This document shows, piece after piece, positions 23,990-35,610 of a stretch of 64,000 bases of DNA (positions are counted from its first letter, which is position 1; the number at the start of each line of letters is the position of its first letter). The stretch is from Artemia franciscana. Lineage: Eukaryota > Arthropoda > Branchiopoda > Anostraca > Artemiidae. A model generated the notes under the pieces. The model was not told the origin of the DNA. It ran no database searches and saw only the letters and a list, made by a program, of their open reading frames with translations. Where the stretch lies: the NCBI RefSeq assembly GCF_032884065.1, contig NW_027062768.1, forward strand, positions 62,001 to 126,000, in the 5' to 3' direction. A program made the translations under genes and the position numbers.

Positions 23990-24795
23990 ATTTGTTTTCC
24001 GAGGCCCCACAAGGCACAAAATTAGCTGGAATAATTTTCCTGGCTGTAATTAATTCCCTGCTTAATCATCATGACGACCGTTACACGTTTTTAGATGATC
24101 TGTCCATAGTGCTCGCTTACCTGGTCGAAAACACTATCATAAAAAAGGAGTTTTCAGACCAGTTATTTGATCAGCTAAAGACCCAATGCTCAAGTCATGA
24201 TCTTACCATCAACGTAGGCAAGTCGAAAATAATTCGTTTCAACCCTCTGAAGCGGAATATAGATATGCCTCTAGTCCCTTTCCCGATTTTGAATGAAATA
24301 AAAATCTTAGAAGTATTTTTCACTTGTGACTGTAGTTTCAGTGCCCATATTAATTTAACAGTCAACAAGGCTAATGCAAGCCTTCAGACACTTACCAAAA
24401 TGAGGCGTTTTGGGTGTGATACTGAAAGTCTTCTCCATGCCTAAATATGTTATGTTCGCCCGTTGGTCGAGTACGCGTGCCCGGTGTGGGGTCCATTTGC
24501 TATCTGCACAGCGTACCTATTACGCGGCATAGAGTCCGTCCAGAAAAGAGCAACAAGGATTATACTCTGAAACCGCGACATACCCTACGATCAAGTCCTC
24601 GTGAAACTGAATTCATCTCCACTTAAAGTCCAGCTTGAACACCTTATTCAGCAATTTAGAAAATCTGTACTAGCCAATAAGAGCCACCGATCACTACTAC
24701 CCGATCCAGCCCCTCTCAATAGCTAAACTCGGGTACAAAACAAACTTCTACTCACTAAAGTACGAACTAATCGTTACGCCAACTTATTTGTGCCT
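23990..24795 (+). pseudogene. LINE reverse transcriptase fragment (CR1/L2-like)
   Basis: A 150-aa ORF starts inside the palm domain: EAPQGTKLAGIIFLAVIN, then FLDDLSIVL (YVDD-type box as FLDD), then HINLTVNKANASLQTL. A TAA at 24442 interrupts it, and the frame resumes as YVRPLVEYACPVWG, then IESVQKRATRII and further C-terminal sequence to about 24795. Both aspartates survive but the copy is 5'-truncated and has at least three stops. It aligns motif for motif with the better LINE at 44459-45526 (IRPLLEYACPVWH, IESTQKRSLRII), so they are the same broad family at different ages. The downstream tail has (TC)n near 24897. Confidence 0.8.
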
Positions 24796-25837
24796 TTTTT
24801 CACATCAATTTTCAATGTGTGTGATTTTTGTTTAAATGTAATATTTTGTAAAAAAAAACTGAATTTAGCTATGCTACGATAGTTTTTAAATATACCGATC
24901 TCTCTCTCTATATATCTCTCTCTCCCATTTGATTAAGTAGATACAATGGGAAAATTGTCTCCCTTGTCATAGGAACAAACCGCCTTTCTAGTATGCTATT
25001 TTTCAGAACTGAGTATTCTAGAAGATGAACCAAACCGAAATCAAAACGGGAATCTCTCAACTTAAGCCTTTATTGAGTTTATATTAAACAACAGAGAGAA
25101 ATATTAGGTAAAATATATAATGTGGCCTTAGAATGCAGTATAAAATTTGTTTTATGATTAACCGAAGCTCAAAGTTGCATGAAGTAAAGCCTAATATGGA
25201 ATTAGATTTTTTGATGATTCAAATCAGCTCAGTTTACCTCTCTATTTTAAGCTCATTTATGGTTGGAATCAGCAGAAAAGTAATAAATATTGTAGTAGTC
25301 TCCTTTGAATTCTTAAGTATACTAACATTTTTTAAACAGTTTTCTACTCAATAGACTAACTTGGAATAAAGCACGAGCTTGTCTACAGTAGTAACATTGT
25401 TTTATGCAAAATAAGGCTTACAATCTCAACAGAATAACAGCAATAGCAATACTAATAAACAGTAAACATCTTACCAATAGAAGTGGCTAATGTGTGTGAC
25501 TTTCAGCTCTAAAACAATCGTGACGTTAGACTAGGAGTACTTGAAGCCATCCAACAAATCTAGCTTTTTTAACTATAAATTCCGTAGGGTTCTGATCCTC
25601 ACAAAAGAGCATACGCCACTATATTTTTCCTTTTATGGCTCTCGTTTGACACCCTCTGGTGTTAGTAACAGTAATAATTGACAGATAGTTGTTACCACCG
25701 TCAGTTAATTTGGCCTTCTGACATCTATAAAAATCTGGCTGTGTGCATTAATTTTTTTATGATCGAAAAACCTTATTTGATCTAGATTTGTCACTTACTT
25801 TCATGTACTTTCTTCTATTCCACTGCCTTTCTCTTAG
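24796..25837. other. Non-coding stretch, LINE tail and possible intron
   Basis: Starts with the LINE 3' tail and a TCTCTC/TATATC patch at 24897-24926. From about 25500 it could be intron for the exon candidate at 25838: there is a pyrimidine-rich CTGCCTTTCTCTTAG at its end. No other features seen. Confidence 0.4.
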
Positions 25838-26055
25838 GCAACACTACTCAATCTAATCTGAGATCAACCGAGCATGAGATGACTACTGACATTTTGTCAC
25901 CAACTAGCTCGACACAGCCGTTGGTAGTAATAACGTCAACCGTCTTACCCCCAGTTCTTACATCTAAATTAACTAACATTTCATTTACTGAAACTTCTCC
26001 CTTTCCAAAAAGCACGACATCCCAAGAAACAATTGTGAGCAAAATTGTAACGACT
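25838..26055 (+). CDS. Candidate internal exon encoding a Ser/Thr-rich (mucin-like) segment
   Basis: A pyrimidine-rich acceptor (CTGCCTTTCTCTTAG) ends at 25837 and a consensus donor GTAAGC starts at 26056. The open frame between them encodes about 72 residues, opening NTTQSNLRSTEHEMTTD. About a third are Ser or Thr with several Pro, plus NTT and NIS N-glycosylation sequons, the make-up of an extracellular O-glycosylated stalk. Acceptor phase is 1 and donor phase is 0. Alternative donors GTGAGC (26035) and GTAACG (26047) keep the same phase. It does not match any transposon in the window. The family is not recognised. Splice calls are by eye; pseudogene or chance ORF remain possible. Confidence 0.35.
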
Positions 26056-26394
26056 GTAAGCACATAATCACCGATGAAATCGACTTTAGGACCATCATCA
26101 AGCTTACCCTGAGATAACACTTTCTACGATTCATATTCCATGCACTATAAAAGAAAATACCACCGCTATTGACGAAAAAATCTCATAACAAAATATCCAT
26201 TAAATATAACTAAATTTAAGGCCTGAGTTACATCGAAAAGTCCAGGAACAGTTGCATCTATTGCAAATATTGCATCTATTGTTATCGTTAATATGACTAA
26301 GCAACCACCATTCTATACAGTACAAACAGAGAACAATTTTCTTATTACAGAACTATCAACTATTCATATCTTTGTTTCTAACGATACTAACCAG

Positions 26395-26585
26395 ACCTCT
26401 TCTCAATCAGGCCTCAATCAGTTCATGACAGAACTGAGACTGCGAAACTATCGAACTCTAACATCATTGTTGTGGTTTTGGTCATCATTGTTGTCCTCGG
26501 ATCAACAATGGATGTATTAGTTACTGCTATTCAAAGGAAACAAACTGGAGCTGAGAGCTGGCAGATGACTTATATTTTTGGATAG
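26395..26585 (+). CDS. Candidate terminal exon with transmembrane segment and short tail
   Basis: Possible acceptors with a branch-point-like CTAAC sit at 26393-26394 (ACTAACCAG) and 26409-26410. The frame whose codons start at positions divisible by three reads DRTETAKLSNS, then a hydrophobic run NIIVVVLVIIVVLGSTM (a good single transmembrane helix), then VTAIQRKQTGAESWQMTYIFG and a TAG at 26583. Basic residues directly after the helix suit a type I orientation. Two poly(A) signals follow within 110 bp. The phase from the nearest acceptors does not match the exon at 25838-26055 directly, so a missing exon or decay must be assumed. An overlapping frame (26293-26520) is also Ser/Thr-rich up to about 26440, hinting at a frameshift. 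Confidence 0.33.
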
Positions 26586-26660
26586 AGATGAAGAAATTCA
26601 GAGATGAAGATCAGTAAAAGACTGGACTTTAGGTTATCAACATACGCAAAAATGAGTTTC

Positions 26661-26694
26661 AATAAAATTTTGCTTTATTTAGTCATACAATAAA
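26661..26694 (+). terminator. Tandem AATAAA poly(A) signals
   Basis: AATAAA at 26661 and 26689, 75-110 bp after the TAG at 26583, with a T-rich stretch between them. Placed as expected for the 3' end of the candidate gene; AATAAA is common by chance in such AT-rich DNA. Confidence 0.35.
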
Positions 26695-27164
26695 AAGAAC
26701 AATAATAATTTGCAGTGCTCTCTTGAAACGTTAGGAGATCTGTAATTTTTTAAATTATTTTACTGCACAAATTATTTGATATAGTACCTAGTGAATTTTG
26801 AATTGTCGCTATGATTTCAGCTTCCAAACAAAAAAAAAAAAAAAAAATCAAGTGTCTTAACTATCCTTACGAAGTGACTTTGTTACCCTGGGAAAATAGA
26901 TAAATTTCGAAAAATTGTTATTTCCCACCAGGCCATTGCACAAGATAACACGACTGTCTATTCATGTCATTAGAAAATTTCACGAACATAATAGGAATTG
27001 GCTTCGCATCCACCGAGCTCACAAAATTCAAAAAACAAAATTCAAAATTCAATTCCCAATCCGAAGATATGCCTCAGTTTGGCAATCATCAATGAATTAA
27101 ACGTTTATTTCAGAGGAACTTAAAATACCTTATTTTAGATATGTCGTGCCCGGTTAATATTAAA
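26695..27164. other. Unannotated, A-run at 26830
   Basis: Holds an A-rich run of about 20 bases near 26829 and nothing else recognised. Confidence 0.4.
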
Positions 27165-27490
27165 AAAAAGAAGTTTTTTTTCAACTGAAAGTAAAGAGAA
27201 ACATTCTACCTTAAAACAAACAGAAGATATTCTATACATGTGAGTGGCTACCCCCTCCTCAACACCTCGTTCCTTGTGCTAATGTATTTTAATGCTTTTA
27301 AAAAGCTTCTTATTCAAGTTAAACGGTTCTTGTGTTTCAGAAGGTATTCTTAAAGAGTTGGAAAACATATCAATCTTTAGTGCAAAGAGCGAAGTACTGA
27401 GGAGGGGCAGCTTCCCCATCATATACGAAATAATTTCTGTTTGTTTTAAGTTTTTATTTTGCTCCCTACTTTAGCTTGAAAAAACTTCAT
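27165..27490. mobile_element. Old copy of the foldback MITE
   Basis: Arms AACTGAAAGTAAAGAGAAAC and ACAAACAGAAG-TATTCTATACATG at the left are mirrored by ATATACGAAATAATTTCTGT and TTTAAGTTTTTATTTTGCTC at the right. It matches the family at 16835-17136 but with many substitutions and a longer centre (about 100 bp). Confidence 0.75.
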
Positions 27491-28060
27491 GCAATGCAGG
27501 GAGTTCCACCTCTCCTTCCATAAAAATCTTTCCTATATAAAAGATTACCCCATGGAATTATCCTTCCGTATAAATCTCCCCCGGAAATCTCCTCCATGTA
27601 ATTTCCTCCTTGCTGAAAACTCCCCCCAGAAAAGTTGTTGCAGAGGATTTCACCTGAAAGATTCTCCTTAGCATACTTTTATTTGAAAAAAGACTTGTAT
27701 TTTGTTTATTTCAAATCATTTTGTCGTGAGAATTTTTCTGCAAATCTCCCCCCCCCCTAATGGAAAGTTTTCCCGCAGAGAATTCCCCCATGGAAATTTT
27801 CTCTAGAGGAAAATCAGCCAGATATCTCCAATCTCACCGAAAATTCCCCCGGAGAATTCCACAGGAATAACTTCCTATGTAAAATTTAATCGCCAAAGAG
27901 AAAGTACGCCAAATAAAAAGAATTTCGTACAGGAATTTTGGCAAACTTCCTCCTGTTGAATTTCCACTAGAAAGTTCACCCGTGTAAACTTCCCTCCCCA
28001 TGGAAAAGTCTACACGTGGAAAATCTGCCCCGACAAAACTCCCCTCCCCCCTAAAAAATG
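27491..28060. repeat. Degenerate short tandem repeats (CCCCATGGAAATTTTC-like)
   Basis: Irregular units of roughly 20-25 bp such as CCCCATGGAA, TCCCCCGGAAATC and AATTCCCCCGGAGAATTCC, many of them near-palindromic around TTCC/GGAA. Period is uneven; no coding frame. Confidence 0.55.
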
Positions 28061-28739
28061 AAGTGTCAGTAAGTCTATACTTCCCTAAAACAAATACTTT
28101 TTCTTGAAATTGAACAATTCCTTCTTGTTGATGACCAAACTACACAGATCCAGGGTCCACTGCAGAAGTCCAATCCAGTCTTGACCCTAAAAAGACAAAG
28201 CTAGAAAATTAACCTTCATATTCTACTAACAATTTGTTGAAGACCAGTTCCCTTTTTTTGTATGTTCCCTGAAACAGAGAATTTAGGCCCTTACCTTACT
28301 CTTCTTAGAAGCAAGATCCTGTCAGGGCCCCAAAATAACGCCAATGGTTCGCAACCTGTATCCAATATTTCCAATCTATAGATTGCCGACCAAAAGAAAA
28401 AAAATTGTGGTGCTGCTCTGCAACACAGTAAGAGAAGGAAAAATTGAACCCATCAGTATAAAATAGTACGCTTCTCTCTTCGGCATATATATTATAACTT
28501 GTCACTTTTATTTTTGTCTGAGTTTTTAATTAATTCTATTTTCTCAGTTCTTGTCCTCCATGGTGTGTTTTACTTCATACCTATTACTGACATCTTACAA
28601 TGGTCACTGGAGGAAGGACCAAAATAATAACCTTTACTATTGGTTTATGTTTCGTTAATTTTCACTTAGTCGTCTTTGTTGTCGATAGTTTTATCTGTTT
28701 GGAAATTGGCGGGAGTCAAAATGTATATTTTAAATTAGG
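28061..28739. other. Unannotated stretch
   Basis: No repeat partner and no credible exon seen. Confidence 0.35.
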
Positions 28740-29330
28740 GGGTTATGCCAGTGTCTATTGAGGTTTCTCCCTACGAACGTGCACGAAGATTTGCGTGACT
28801 TTTGCATATTCATTCCTTATTCTTTTTAATGGTTCTTCCCAATCAGTAATAAGCTTTTTGAATTTTGCTTTTGCTTAAAAACTATCTTATTCTCAATTGA
28901 GGGTATCTAGAGAAATTGTTTTTTGCCTTTTTATTCTCTAGATAGGCTTTCTGGCATGTGCTGTTCCATGCTGGAGTAGAACTTTGTCTCTTGGGATGAG
29001 GTTGTTGCAAACCAAATATTCTTTCTGAAGAAGCTATGATAGCGGGAGTAATCTAATTAGATAATGATTCAAATGACTCATCACTTGCCTTAATTTCTGA
29101 CGCCTTTTAGTCTAAGTTGTTTTCCTAAGAGCTCCAGCGTTTGTCTTGGAATTTGCAGAATTTCACTGGTTGGCATCCTGACCATACTGGGTTAATCTCT
29201 ACTATCATTGATACAATCTCGTCGTCAGAGTCAAAGTCACAGGGTTTCTGGATTTCTGCACTATTTACAATATCTGTTGATATGGAAGGGAGGTCAATGG
29301 TTGAGTACTTGCCTGTCTGTGGGTTTTGCA
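28740..29330 (-). pseudogene. LINE linker-region fragment
   Basis: On the minus strand, broken frames read SERIFGLQQPHPKRQSSTPA, then WNSTCQKAYLENKKAKNNF. The latter matches the Trp-Asn-x-x-Cys linker that joins endonuclease to reverse transcriptase in RTE-like and related LINEs. It lies downstream of the 29430-30840 reverse transcriptase on the same strand, so it must come from another copy or a rearranged one. Call rests on a short motif and is tentative. Confidence 0.4.
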
Positions 29331-29429
29331 ATGTATTTAGATCTTTGGGGTTACAAGGGGCAACTTATTTTTGGGTTATCAGCTTATTCATCTTATTGGT
29401 GCCCAGAAGTACTAATCATTGAGAGGTGC

Positions 29430-30840
29430 TGTATAAAGCTGTCCTTCTACCTGAACCAGGGACTTCCGCCGGAGTGCATCCAGCCATGTGTAGAGGGAAT
29501 AAAACTAAATAGCGTGCTGGCGGCTAGTTCTTCTGGCATGCGGACCAAATGACTGAACTAACGTAGGGCTCGTGCAGTAAGCTGACAAGAGCTCAGAATC
29601 TGATCTGTTAGTGCCAGTAGTCACGTATGAAAGATGAAGTCGTACCATCTGATTCCTTCAATACATCTCTCGGACTTTGTTTGGGATACATCTATGGCCT
29701 AAAGAACAGAGGCAACAGCCGGCTATGATTCAGGACCGTACGTAGAGGAGAACTTGAGTTACAGTTGTGTTTAAGATCGTAATTTTGTTTCTCGGGTAAT
29801 ATTGGGCCTTAACCTCACAGAATAGTGTAGCTGTGCCGTAACTGATGTGGCTTTGCCAGTGCACGACTGAAAATCAGCTTCAACTGAGCCACTATCTGTG
29901 ATGGCAGATCAGAGGTAGGCAAAAGACTTGACAACTTTGATGGTGTGCTCTGATGAGTTAAAAAAAGCTAGTGAGATGGTCGTGCTGGCCATTTGATCAA
30001 CAATCATTATTATGAATTCTCCCAGCTAATATATAAACCCACTCTCAGTGTGTTGAGGGTCTCAGCTGCAGAAGTGTATATCAGCACAATATCATCAGTA
30101 AAGTCACACTCAGCAAAAACTCTATTACCATACTTCAGTCCGAAGATGCGTCGGCTGGCGGTTTGATTTATGACATAAGTAATCACAGCGTTGAAGCGTT
30201 CAGGAGCAGCAGCATAGCCTTGCTATACACCAGTATTTATATTTAACAGAGAGCTTCGACGACTATTAACATGAACGGGGCTTTTTTTACCAATATAGGG
30301 AGTCTTGAATAGACATTAATTTGGAGATTAAATCGGAAAGATCTCCGAGAGAACTATTCGATCTAGGAGCAGCCAGAGAAACTCGCTGTCAACCAATTTG
30401 AATGCTAATTTAAAGCCAACAAAGGCGATGTATGTTGTACATTGGGACTCACGAGCTGTCCTAATCAACGTCATAGCAAGTAATTTACCCAGAGCTGACA
30501 GAAGGGTGATTCTTCTGCATTTGAAGCAATTACTTCGGTTACCTTTGTGCTTCCGTGAGGAAGAAGAACATGTGGACCCATAGTAGCATCACTGGTTTTT
30601 GCAAATCTTAGCCCCTCCACTGTAATCCAGCATATTCTTGGCACTTTGTTGGTTTTTCATCCTCCTCAGAGCATTCTGTATTTCTTATACAGAAGTAGGA
30701 TCAGGCTCTAGGAGATTTTGCGTATCATTTGATGAGTGGACATGATTAGGTCTAGATAAAAGTCAACACTTTTGGCGGTCAGCTTTATGAAGTGCTCCTT
30801 CCTTTGATCTAGTCGTTTTGTTCCGTCTTTCTTGTATGTT
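29430..30840 (-). pseudogene. Decayed LINE reverse transcriptase (RTE/R1-like)
   Basis: Minus-strand conceptual reading from 30740 downward gives, in order: EPDPTSV, IQNALRRMKNQQSAKNM, RRITLLSALGKLLAMTLIRT, FKLAFKLVDSEFLWLLLDRI (palm motif A, with Lys where Asp is usual), ERFNAVITYVIN, ECDFTDDIVLIYTSAAETL, AITDSGSVEADFQS and PEELAASTLFSFIPSTHG. In the catalytic box the A of ADD reads T (TDD), with both Asp kept. Several stops and frameshifts show the copy is dead. The RGITLLS and ITD-GS signatures point to the RTE/R1-type group rather than the CR1/L2-like LINEs elsewhere in the window. Confidence 0.75.
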
Positions 30841-30989
30841 ATGTTTATTATGCATCCTTCTACATTTCATGTATATCCTTATATAATAATATTTTATTAA
30901 ACATCAAGTGAATCAACTTAGGTAAATGAAGCTTTAAAACAAATGTTTACATTAATTGTTTATTCTTAATGGACTACGTAGCGAAATTC

Positions 30990-33300
30990 GGGACGAATGC
31001 TCCAATGTAGGGCTATACTGCCTCCGAGGATGGGAAGCTTAATTTATTGGTTTTTGATAATTTTTTCGATGGGCTTTCTTAGAATTTTCGATTTTTGTAC
31101 CGCTCAGTTTTGTATCATAAAATGTCACAAACCGCCACTTTTCTGTGGAAAAATCTTTTCAGCTACTGAAAAAGAGCACATGGAATTTAAGTTTCGTTCG
31201 AATGAGCCGGCTCTTTACTAACTGGCACCATAAATTTTGTATTATTAACCCAAAAGAAAAACAAAAGCAAAGAGCTCATATGGCACTTGTGACGAGGCAA
31301 GAAGAGCTAAGAGCCAAGAGCTCATATCGTAAGAGCTCTAACAAAATTCTAAGAACTAATCGATTGATTTTAAAGGAAAATCAGAGGCTTAATACCAGTC
31401 GGAATTTAAAATAAGAGCTCTGAGACACGATGTCCTTCTAACTATCAAAATTCATTAAGATCCGATCACCCACTCGTAAGTTATAAATACCTAATTTTTT
31501 CTAATTTTTCCTCTCCCCTTAGCCCCCCAGATGGTCGAATCTGGGAAAACAACTTTATCAAGTCAATTTGTGCAGCTCCCTGACACGTCTACCAATTTTC
31601 TTCGTCTTAGCACGTCCAGAAGTACCAAACTCGCTAAAGCACTGAACCCCTTCCCCCAACTCCCCCAAAGAGAGCAAATCCAGTACGGTTACGGCAATCA
31701 CGTATCTACAGCTGCTTATTCTATCCACCAAGCTTCATCCCGGTTCCTCCACTCTAAGCGAATTCCAAGATTTCCAATTTCCCCTCCAACTCACCCCCAT
31801 GTCAACATATGGTCGGGATTTGAAATAAGAGCTCTGAGACATGAATTCCTTCGAAACATCAAATGTAATTAAGATCCGTTCACCCGTTCTTAAGTTAAAA
31901 ATACCTCAATTTTTCTAATTCTTCCAAATTAACACCACCCAGCTCCTCCAAAGAGAACGGATCCGTTACAGTTATTTCAATCACGTATCTAGAATTTGTG
32001 ATTGTAAGATCCGATCACCTATTCGTAAGATAAAAATACCCCAATTTTCACATTTTCTAATAATTCCGATTTCCCCCTCCAACTCCCCCCAACGTCACAG
32101 GATCTGGTCGGAATTTAAAATAAGAGCTTTAAAGCACAAGATCCTTCTAAATATCAAATTTCATTAAGATCTGGTCACTCGCTCCTAAGCTACAAATATC
32201 TCATTTTTCTGAATTCCCCCCCCAACTCCACCAAAGAGAGCGGATCCGGTCCTGTTATGTCAGTCACGCATCTTAGACTTGTTTTTATTCTTCCCATCCA
32301 GTTTCATCCTCATCTCTCCGCTTTCAGTATTTTCTAGGATTTCCGGTCCCCCCAACCGCCCCCTCCAAATGACGCTAGATCGGTTTGAGATTTAAAATAA
32401 GAGATCTGAGTTACGAGGTCCTTCTGAATGTGAATTTTCATGAAGATCCGATCACTCCTTCGTAAGTTAAAAATACGCCATTTTTTCTAATTTTTCAGAA
32501 TTAACCCCCCCCCACCCAATAGATAAAATCCGTTCAAATTATGTCAATCATGTATCTAAGACTTCTGCTTATTCTTTCCACCAAGTTTCATCCTGACCCC
32601 TCCACTCTAAGCGTTTTCCATGATTTCAGGTTCCCTCCCCTAAACTCCCCCCAATGTCACCAGATCCATTCAGAATTTAAAATAAGAGCTTTGAGACACG
32701 ATATCCTTCTAAATATCAAATTTCAATGAGATCCGATCACCCGTTCGTAAGTTAAAAATACCTCAATTTTTTAATTTTTCAGAATTAACCCCCCCCCCCC
32801 CAGCTACCCCGAAGAGAGCGGATCCATTTTGGTTATGTGAATCATGTATCTAGGACTTGTGTTTATTTTTTCCACCAAGTTTCATTCCAATCCCTCCACT
32901 CTAAGTGTTTTCCAAGATTTTAGGTTACCCCCTCCCAAATCCCCTCAATGTCACCAGATCCGGTCGGGATCTAAAATAAGAATTCTGAGACACAATATCC
33001 TTCCAAATATCAAATTTCATTAAGATCTGATCAACCGTTCGCAAGTTACAAATACTTCATTTTTTCTATTTTTCCCAAATTAACCGGCCACCCACCCCCA
33101 CACCCCCCCAAGATGGTCAAATAGGGAAAATGAATATTTATAATTTAATATAGTCTGGTCCCTGATACGCCTGCCAAATTTCATCGTCCTAGCTTACCTG
33201 GAAGTGCCTAAAGTAGCAAAACCGGGACCGACAGACAGGCCGACAGAATTTGCGATTGCTATATGTCACTTGGTTAATACCAAGTGCCATAAAAAAAAAC
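30990..33300 (+). repeat. 2.3-kb repetitive element with six ~290-bp tandem units
   Basis: A leader (30990-31390) with AGAGCTCATATGGC motifs precedes units opening at 31397, 31808, 32101, 32379, 32663 and 32957 (spacings 411, 293, 278, 284 and 294 bp). Each has AAAATAAGAGCTCTGAG, CATTAAGATCCGATCACCC, GAGCGGATCC and TCCACTCTAAGCGTTTTCC. The end holds GGACCGACAGACAGG, GAATTTGCGATTGC, TGTCACTTGGTTAATACC and an A-run at 33291, a retroposon-like 3' tail. Coding capacity is absent. It may be the 3' part of a larger non-LTR element or a SINE-tailed satellite; class unknown. Confidence 0.75.
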
Positions 33301-35344
33301 AACAAACAACTAAATAAATACGAATTCCTGGATTTCCTTCTAAAAAAATATGTAAAATTACACTTTATTGTATATAGGAGTTTAAAACGTTTAAAGCATC
33401 GTTCTCTGTTGTGCTGAATTAGAACGCGTGATTTTCATTAAGATCACTTCTTAAGGGGCGTTTTCTCCCTCTTTCGAAAATCAGGTGAAAGTTCTTAGGC
33501 TCGTAGCTTTTGATACGTAACTTCAAAATTGGCGAATTTTACATATTGGAATTACCATACAAAGTGGGTTCTTTTCATCGATCTTCTGTTAGGTTAGTTA
33601 CCCCAAGCAGAGTTGGAGGCAACCTTCAGAATAATTTAAAGTCAATATCGTTTTTAAGTTACGACGCTGAGGCTCTACAAGTCTCTTCCTCTTTATTATC
33701 TTTGATTTAAATTTTCTAAATGCCCGTTCTGCTTAGAATAGTCAGAAGTTCTAAAAAAACACCAAGTAAGAAAAAAAAGACTATATAAGGGTTGGGTAGC
33801 CACATTTTTATTTATTGTAGATTTTGTTGGCTTTGAAGTTTGACACGTATTTCAGTCATTCATTCGTTTGTCTGTCATTGCGATTTGACATTCTACCCAT
33901 CTCTCCTCCTTTTCTTCTAAAACATAATTCACATTCTTAACTTTTATACTTCTCGTACTTTACTTTCTTTTTCTTAACACTGAATGGTTTAATATTCGCC
34001 AGGTTTTCTTTGTTTTCTCTAGTTCTCAGTTTTAATTTTTACCCATATTTTTCTTTTATTGGTATTTTTTACGTATTCTAGTTTGTCTCCTTGTTTTCTT
34101 TTTTTTTGTGTAACTTGGTTTTTTATTTATAACATTTGTCATATTTTGTTATTGTGCTTTAATTGTCCCTAAAGGCCGTACTTTGTGGGCCATTTGATCG
34201 TTTAGTACTTGTTACGAATATTTCTTAGGTATGAACAAATAATCGATTGCTAGTTTTAGGTAGACACACTCGTTCACATTAATCTCTGCCAGGGTCAAGT
34301 CATACTTACTATATGCCTTTATTTTTGCTGGGTCTATGGGTATTTGCCTTTATTTCCTAGGTTATATTATATGAATATTTGCTTTTTCTATTTTTGAAAA
34401 AATGATTTTTATATAAACAAATGGGAGCTCAAAAATGGCAGGCTCAAGACTAAAAATCTGTTGAGTCTAGACAGGAAATGTTACTCGTATGAGCTCTTTA
34501 TACTCATGAGTCCGAGTGAGCGAAAATAAACAAGCCCCAGCCCAACTTTTATATGACACTTGCTCAAATTTTCACCCAAAATCATTACAAAACATACATA
34601 AATATTATATTTATTTCTTTAGGGAGGGTGAAGGCACGATCAGGGGCGGTGATAGAGGGGAGACAGATGGGTTACTTGCCCGGGGTCAGAGGCATTAGGG
34701 CGCAAAATTTCAAATAAGTAATCAAACATTTATAGTCATTTTGAAGTTTTCTATTTTTTTTTTTAGGCAGAGGGCTCATTTTTTTTTTTTAGGGCAGAGG
34801 GCTCAATTGCAGTAAGTATAAGCAAACTCAATCCGATCTTTTCCTTTTTCCCATATCTTCATCACCATTCCTTGAATATACAAGCAAGAAGACCAAATTT
34901 AATTAATTTTAATATAATTTGTAATATTTTGCATTCAAATTCCATTGATATTTTGCAATAGAAACTTTGTTAATAAATAAAAATGTTATTAAAATCTGGT
35001 TGAAAATTTTTGAGAGGCATGGGAGGAGGGGGTTTAATCAAAATTTTTCCCCGGCGTAAGAGAGGTCACAACCCCTACTGGCAGTTTTTATTTATTTTTT
35101 TATTTTCTTGAGTAGGATTTTATAGCAATAATAAAAAATTTTGGCACCTCTTAAATCAAGGTATTATTTATGAAAAGGGACACAAAATTGTAGTTAAAAA
35201 AATAAATGAGTATTTTCTACTTAAGTCGTTTTTTTAAGCCTAAATTGTTCTACTTTCTAATTCTCATCTTTCTGATTTTATCTCAAGCAATAGCCTGCAT
35301 CTCAAGTCTTTTCAGGTCTTCATATAATTCATACTATCTCGCTC
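33301..35344. other. Unannotated AT-rich stretch
   Basis: Includes a GGCAGAGGGCTCA doublet near 34767 and 34793. The ORFs at 33510, 34516 and 35206 have no recognisable domains and no supporting context. Confidence 0.4.
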
Positions 35345-35610
35345 TGGAGATGAACGATGACAAATTGCCAAAGATTGTCTTTGTCATCCAACTATCTAGG
35401 CCAAACGAAAAGCTGGCCGCCCCCAAATGGCATGGGAGGATGTGGTAAGGAAATATTTAAGGGAAACCGAACTTCTTGGGAAGGTGTGGACTCCACTTCT
35501 TGGGAGTTTTGCATAGATTGGGATGGAGGAAGGAGCGTGTGCTTCTGCGTTGTCCTCAGGCGGCTTGGTTTTGCAGCGAGTTGTTTCTAGTAGTAGTAGT
35601 CTTATCTATG
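35345..35610 (+). pseudogene. 3' end fragment of a LINE (same family as 53990-54790)
   Basis: Translation of two frames gives DDKLPKIVFVIQLSRPNEK, then TSWE, DWDGGRSVCFCVVLRRLGFA and an end just before TAGTAGTAGTAG. It matches, block by block, the C-terminus at 54550-54770 (NDRLPKIILFG, TSW, ALKRLGLRRSMRSC, LRQLGAAVSC). Only the last ~80 codons survive, typical of 5'-truncated LINE insertion. It adds an independent example of the 3' end that resembles the minisatellite monomer at 61387-63450. Confidence 0.65.

Noticed and set aside
34497..34530. Hammerhead-ribozyme-like CATGAGTCCGAGTGAGCGAA
   Set aside because: Looks like CTGATGAGTCC...CGAAA but the core CTGATGA reads CTCATGA, and stem II (GTCC against GAGC) does not pair properly.
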